Assembly: GCA_964444825.1 (NCBI GenBank)
Contig: CAYUIS010000005.1
Coordinates: 3,003-67,002 of the forward strand
DNA length: 64,000 nt
Direction of reading: 5' to 3'
From: CAYUIS01 sp964444825
GTDB lineage: Bacteria; Chloroflexota; Anaerolineae; B4-G1
Under the pieces are notes generated by a model. It saw only the letters and a program-made list of their open reading frames with translations. It had not been told where the DNA came from and made no database searches. This document shows, piece by piece, positions 60,273-64,000 of this stretch. A program made the translations under genes and the position numbers. Positions within the stretch are counted from its first letter, which is position 1, and every line of letters starts with the position of its first letter.

Positions 60273-61262
60273 TTAGTCTCCCTCGCTGACAGTTCGGCGA
60301 TGTTGCCATACTTGAGGATTGGCAAGAAAGTTTGGCTCTTCCCCGTTTAGAACCCGCAAAGTATTCTCGACCGCCATCAATCCCATCCGCTCTCGCCCTT
60401 CGTCAGTAAAACTCGCCAGGTGTGGTGTGAGAGCTACATTGTCCATCTCGAACAGGGGATTATCGAGTGCAGGAGGTTCTTGCTCGTAGACGTCAAGCCC
60501 TGCACCTCCGAGGTGTCCAGACTCGAGAGCTTCGATCAGTGCTTCCTCTTCGACCACTGGCCCCCGCGACGCATTGATGAGAATCGCACCCGGTTTCATG
60601 GCCTGGATGACTCTCCGGTCGATCAGATGTCGAGTGGTGTCAGTCAGGGGAGAGTGTATGGATAGAATGTCAACCTTGCTGGCCAATTCAACCAGGGTCT
60701 CGAAACACGTCGCGCTGCATTCCTGTGCCGTTTCAGAATCTACGAACGGGTCGAAAGCATAAACTGACATGTGCAAGCCCTCGCGACATATCTCCGCCAG
60801 CCGCCTGCCAATACGGCCCAATCCTACGATACCGAGCGCCTTACCATCCAGCTCTCGTCCCACCACACGATCTCGGATGTGGAAACCCCCACTCCGCACA
60901 GCGCGATCAAGCTGGGGAAGGCGTCTAGCAACGGCCAACATCAGCATAAGGGCGTGTTCAGCCGTAGATTCGGTAGGACCATACGGCGTGAATGTCACCG
61001 GAATACCACGCTCGGTCGCTGCTTTGACATCCACAATGTCTACGCCTGCTCCATGGCGACTGATTACCTCCAATTGCACGGCCTGGTCCATCTCCGCAGG
61101 TCCCATCATCAGACCTGCGCAGAGAATGATACCATGCACATCCGGCATCATGTCCAACAGCTCAGGTGGTGAGGCCCCATAGGGTGTTAGCACGTTCACC
61201 TGTCCCTGGAGACGGTCGAGGGCAGCAGTATGGATTGGCTTATTCACTAATACTGTCTTCAT
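60273..61262 (-). CDS. D-2-hydroxyacid dehydrogenase (phosphoglycerate/hydroxypyruvate type)
   Basis: 329 residues. NAD-binding GIVGLGRIGRRLAEI, catalytic arginine in LINASRGPVVEEEAL and histidine in LTPHLASFTDEG are all present. No C-terminal ACT domain, so it is more like glyoxylate/hydroxypyruvate reductases than biosynthetic SerA. It starts the catabolic part of the locus just after the regulator gene and just before the aldolase. Confidence 0.9.
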   Translation of the reverse strand: MKTVLVNKPIHTAALDRLQGQVNVLTPYGASPPELLDMMPDVHGIILCAGLMMGPAEMDQAVQLEVISRHGAGVDIVDVKAATERGIPVTFTPYGPTESTAEHALMLMLAVARRLPQLDRAVRSGGFHIRDRVVGRELDGKALGIVGLGRIGRRLAEICREGLHMSVYAFDPFVDSETAQECSATCFETLVELASKVDILSIHSPLTDTTRHLIDRRVIQAMKPGAILINASRGPVVEEEALIEALESGHLGGAGLDVYEQEPPALDNPLFEMDNVALTPHLASFTDEGRERMGLMAVENTLRVLNGEEPNFLANPQVWQHRRTVSEGD

Positions 61263-61268
61263 CTTTGA

Positions 61269-61967
61269 TTAATTCCCACCATTGTCAACGTGTAGAAAAT
61301 GGATATAGGACGCTGTTACGTCCACCAAGTTGTGCATTGCCTGCTCGCTACGATCCGGATCGTGAGCTGTGATAGCTGCGCAAACCTCAACGTGCTGTCG
61401 CCAGCCCTTTGGTGTGTGGGGAACTACCTGGAGGAATTGCTCCAGGGTGTCAAAAAGGGTGCTGCCAAGATACTGAAGGATGTTGCTGTCACTCATCTCA
61501 GCAATCAAGCGATGGAACGCGAGATCTAGCTCTTCAAACCTGGCATCATCGCCAGTTTCGACCGCAATCTCCATTCCACCGACAAGTCTAGCCAACTGGG
61601 TGATCTGACCATTGCTTGCCCGCTTGGCTGCCAAATAGGCCAGACCACCCTCAATAGCGCGACGCGCATCCAAGAAATCCGTCACCATCTCCCTGTCCAA
61701 GACCAGGGCAAGGTTGAGACACCGTTCAACAATCTGGCTCGGGTCGCGACAGACGAACGTGCCCTGTCCGTGGCGAAGCTCAAGCATGCCCATACCTTGC
61801 AAAGTCTGCAGAGCCTCACGAAGGGAGGCCATACTCACGTTGAGATCGTGGGCGAGCTGGCGCTGGGGAGGCAGTTGATCGCCAGCTCTCCATATGCCAT
61901 CGCCAATCATCTGGATAATGCGCTGCACGATGGCTTGGGGAATGGAGTGGGTCTGAATAGGCTCCAT
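61269..61967 (-). CDS. FadR-type GntR transcriptional regulator
   Basis: 232 residues from ATG 61967; the ATG at 62018 falls in the promoter's -10 region and is rejected. Winged helix (about 8-75; PPQRQLAHDLNVSMASLREALQTLQGMGML) followed by an all-helical FCD ligand domain (about 100-225) with metal-type histidines FEELDLAFHRLIAEM and HDPDRSEQAMHNLV. It is the first gene of the 21-kb minus-strand locus and is the natural candidate for its regulator; the dyad 61981-61992 in its leader may be its own operator. Confidence 0.92.
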   Translation of the reverse strand: MEPIQTHSIPQAIVQRIIQMIGDGIWRAGDQLPPQRQLAHDLNVSMASLREALQTLQGMGMLELRHGQGTFVCRDPSQIVERCLNLALVLDREMVTDFLDARRAIEGGLAYLAAKRASNGQITQLARLVGGMEIAVETGDDARFEELDLAFHRLIAEMSDSNILQYLGSTLFDTLEQFLQVVPHTPKGWRQHVEVCAAITAHDPDRSEQAMHNLVDVTASYIHFLHVDNGGN

Positions 61968-61980
61968 CAAGGTCAGAGTC

Positions 61981-61992
61981 CCAGTGTACTGG
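61981..61992. promoter_or_regulatory. Candidate GntR operator (12-bp dyad)
   Basis: CCAGTGTACTGG: perfect CCAGT/ACTGG arms around GT, between the transcription start and the regulator's ATG. Position suits autoregulation. Confidence 0.4.
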
Positions 61993-62009
61993 TGTTCGGA
62001 ACAGTCGCC

Positions 62010-62038
62010 ATTATACATCCGGTTTTATGGCCTGTCAA
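62010..62038 (-). promoter_or_regulatory. Consensus promoter of the catabolic locus
   Basis: Minus strand: TTGACA (62038-62033), 17 bp, TATAAT (62015-62010). A perfect sigma-70 consensus. Start near 62003. Confidence 0.88.
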
Positions 62039-62130
62039 ACTGTTTCTGAGGAGAGCCCCCCAAAAAGAACAGGTAACAAAAGAAGATGGGAGACCAGGGG
62101 CAAGTAGGGGTACAGGTATTTAGGTTCTGC

Positions 62131-62883
62131 TCAATCCGGGCTCGAGTTCCACAGCCGCGTGAGCTTGCGGTATTTGACGGCTTCATAGTAGGCCATCAGC
62201 AAGCTCAGCCAGAGCCCGTGCAGTCCATCCCGCACGCCGCGCAGCGTCACAAATCGCCACCAGAACTGGCGCACTGCCTGGGAATAGGGTGTGTAGAAAC
62301 GAGGGTGGATCCCCTCCTTCAACAGGATGCCAGCATCGATGTCGCTGTACCTTTCCTGACGGGCGACAAAGTCAGGCAGATCGTCATAGTTGTAGTGAAT
62401 CAGGGGGTTTTCCAAATGGCCCAGCGGTCCATCTGTCACGATCACCTCGTGCACGGGGCGCTCCCAGCGCACGCGGTCCCGCAACAGCAGGCGTGACTGG
62501 TAATCAGGGTACCAGCCTGCCCACAGGGTGAGGCGACCAAAGATGTAGTTGTGGCGCGGCACCGCCCACGCCACTTCCTCGCGCGTCCCATCGGTCACCT
62601 TCCGGATTTCATCCGCGAGGGCCGGGATGGCTCGCTCGTCAGCATCCACGAAAAAGAGCCACTCTGCCTCGACGCGCTCCATCGCGGCGTTGTGAAACTG
62701 GGCATAGTTCTCGAAAGTGTGCTGCAACACCTGCGCCCCATTCTCTCGAGCCAGCTCTGCCGTCCGGTCGGCGGAGCGAGAGTCCAAAAAGACGACCCGC
62801 CGATCGGACCAGGCCAGACTATCCAGACAATCCACAATATTGTGTTCCTCGTCCCGAGCGCAGACGATAGCTGTCACATTCAT
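62131..62883 (-). CDS. Family 2 glycosyltransferase (WaaE/KdtX-like)
   Basis: 250 residues from ATG 62883, which overlaps the stop of the upstream gene (ATGA). VTAIVCARDEEHNIVDCLDSL, FLDSRSADRT and FFVDADERAIPAL (DxD) mark the GT-A fold; WGRFT-like PRHNYIFGRLTLWAGWYPDYQ is typical of the WaaE-like glucosyltransferase branch. It acts on a cell-envelope glycan. The longer upstream frame to 63159 lies inside the neighbouring gene and is rejected. Confidence 0.9.
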   Translation of the reverse strand: MNVTAIVCARDEEHNIVDCLDSLAWSDRRVVFLDSRSADRTAELARENGAQVLQHTFENYAQFHNAAMERVEAEWLFFVDADERAIPALADEIRKVTDGTREEVAWAVPRHNYIFGRLTLWAGWYPDYQSRLLLRDRVRWERPVHEVIVTDGPLGHLENPLIHYNYDDLPDFVARQERYSDIDAGILLKEGIHPRFYTPYSQAVRQFWWRFVTLRGVRDGLHGLWLSLLMAYYEAVKYRKLTRLWNSSPD

Positions 62884-63797
62884 ACGGCTTGTTTCCAGAT
62901 TTCTATGACTTGCTGACAGGCGTCGACCATTTCTGGAGGGGCGGTCCGTTTTCTGCGCTTCATGCCGGCGTGCACCAAGATCCGCGCCAATCGCCGTGTC
63001 AACGGTTGGTGGTGGCGTGCATAGAGATGGGCCCGGCTGGTCCACAGATTGACGAAGGATGGGATGCGCACCTGGCCACTCGACTGCCCCGCATGGTGAA
63101 TCACACGGGCGGCAGGCACGCAGGCTATATGCCAGCTCGCTTTGCGCATCCGCCAGCACCAGTCGATCTCCTCGCAGTACATAAAAAAGCTCTCATCCAT
63201 CAGTCCCACGTCGGCTATCGCCGCTGACTTTACCATCATCGAGGCGCCCAGGGGGAAATCGACGCGGAAGGGCCTGGCGCCTTCGTACAGGCGACGCGGG
63301 TAACGCCCGTTGAGCGACGTATCGTAGAGACGAGCCGGAAGGGGGAATAGATCAAAGAGCAGTTGAATCAACCCAGGAAAGCGGAAGGCAGAGTGCTGCA
63401 GGGAACCGTCTGGGTAAACGAGCTTGGGGCCGACTATGCCAATCTGAGGATCGACCGTCAGAGCCGAAAGCAACGCCGCCGTAGCGCCTGGAAGCACCTC
63501 CGTATCCGGATTCAGCAGCCACACATATTTCGGGATTTGCTTCTCAGAGCCTCGGATCTTGCGCAATGCCCGATTGTTGGCCCGTACAAAGCCCAAGTTC
63601 TCCTGATTGGCGATCAGGTGAACGACCGGAAATGTTTCTGCCACCATGTCCGGTGTCCCATCTGTGGACCCGTTGTCCACCACCCAGACCTGAGCCGCCA
63701 GGTCCGATTGCTGTATGTCAGCAAAGAGGGACCGCAGGCAGGCTGCCAGCAGGTCCCTCACATTCCAACTGACGATCACGACAGCCAGTTCGGGCAT
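62880..63797 (-). CDS. Family 2 glycosyltransferase (rhamnosyltransferase-like)
   Basis: 305 residues. AVVIVSWNVRDLLAACLRSL, VVDNGSTDGTPDMV, VWLLNPDTEVLPGA (DxD-like NPDTE) and MDESFFMYCEEIDWCWRMRKA are the standard motifs of rhamnosyltransferase-like GT2 enzymes. With the coupled gene downstream it probably builds a surface polysaccharide. The sequence upstream (63798-63876) has no clear promoter. Confidence 0.92.
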   Translation of the reverse strand: MPELAVVIVSWNVRDLLAACLRSLFADIQQSDLAAQVWVVDNGSTDGTPDMVAETFPVVHLIANQENLGFVRANNRALRKIRGSEKQIPKYVWLLNPDTEVLPGATAALLSALTVDPQIGIVGPKLVYPDGSLQHSAFRFPGLIQLLFDLFPLPARLYDTSLNGRYPRRLYEGARPFRVDFPLGASMMVKSAAIADVGLMDESFFMYCEEIDWCWRMRKASWHIACVPAARVIHHAGQSSGQVRIPSFVNLWTSRAHLYARHHQPLTRRLARILVHAGMKRRKRTAPPEMVDACQQVIEIWKQAV

Positions 63798-63876
63798 AGA
63801 TACTTATACGCAGAAGTTTGACGCAACCTGTACAATAATATAATGAACAAGCGTTGTGTTAACGCCAAAGGCTAGG

Positions 63877-63901
63877 GCCCCCACTATGCGGTGGGGGCTT
63901 T
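63877..63901. terminator. Terminator-like hairpin
   Basis: GCCCCCAC (63877-63884) pairs with GTGGGGGC (63891-63898) around a six-base loop, followed by only TTT. An outer CCAAAG/CTTTGG pair extends it. No gene was recognised from here to the window end. Confidence 0.5.
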
Positions 63902-64000
63902 GGTATCCAAACTTCATAACCGCTCCATAACTGATAGATCATTCATATCATCGTCTAGCCCATAGTATAGTCGCAACTGGCACGGAAGTCAAAGCGAGCG

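Noticed and set aside
62131..63159. 342-residue version of the second glycosyltransferase
   Set aside because: The extra 92 residues are a shadow of the upstream glycosyltransferase; the ATGA overlap at 62883 gives the natural start.

Overview
The window looks like one contig-scale piece (with one 100-N scaffold gap at 55468-55567) of a free-living, GC-rich, probably anaerobic bacterium. The best guess is a Chloroflexota (Anaerolineae-like) genome: large extracellular proteins end in a VYLPLIL-type tail, multi-GAF sensor kinases are abundant, a FadR-type regulator and ECF transporters are present, and catabolism uses molybdo- and probable tungsto-enzymes with ferredoxin-like proteins. This taxonomic call is inference. 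No rRNA, tRNA, CRISPR array, insertion sequence or phage genes were recognised.

Layout. 1-8955: a truncated GAF/PAS sensor, a SAM-dependent methyltransferase with an unusual repeat-bearing leader, radA, a small helix-hairpin-helix protein, ftsK, two small unknown genes and a glycosyltransferase. 9031-18225: a cold-shock gene, a ChlD/cobaltochelatase-type gene split by an A9 slippery run (candidate programmed -1 frameshift), an ATP-cone/uridine-kinase protein, an RsmC-like methyltransferase, an FAD oxidoreductase and the AmmeMemoRadiSam trio. 18253-24166: a family-4-like uracil-DNA glycosylase, a large Mrr-nuclease/NACHT/FGE-fold protein resembling an anti-phage sensor whose C-terminus looks like a diversity-generating-retroelement variable region, a truncated gene start, an MBL hydrolase and a secreted M28 peptidase.

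24210-32143 (minus strand): an operon led by a clear cobalamin riboswitch with promoter and terminator. It encodes a secreted alpha/alpha-toroid protein, a membrane-anchored transcobalamin-like (DUF4430-type) protein and a complete ECF transporter (S, T, fused A1A2). Together they look like a bacterial, two-gene counterpart of intrinsic factor feeding a B12/corrinoid importer. I regard this as the most interesting system in the window.

32150-35255 (plus strand): a divergent selenium-linked cluster: a strongly structured leader with terminator, a cysteine desulfurase-like gene with an internal deletion, DUF3343, a TIM-barrel protein, and SelD, which itself uses an in-frame UGA (selenocysteine 19). 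35425-41006: a seven-domain histidine kinase, a nitroreductase, DUF1385 and an HNH nuclease.

41183-62038 (all minus strand, sixteen genes): a catabolic locus starting at a consensus promoter ahead of a FadR-type regulator. It holds a 2-hydroxyacid dehydrogenase, HpcH/HpaI aldolase, three amidohydrolases/deaminases, an M20 peptidase, a BMP-type nucleoside ABC importer (its binding protein has two near-identical domains split by the scaffold gap), an aldehyde ferredoxin oxidoreductase with its Fe-S partner, a molybdenum hydroxylase, a PreA-like dihydropyrimidine dehydrogenase and a dihydropyrimidinase. The set points to uptake and reductive/hydrolytic breakdown of nucleosides or related N-heterocycles. 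Two glycosyltransferases close the window.
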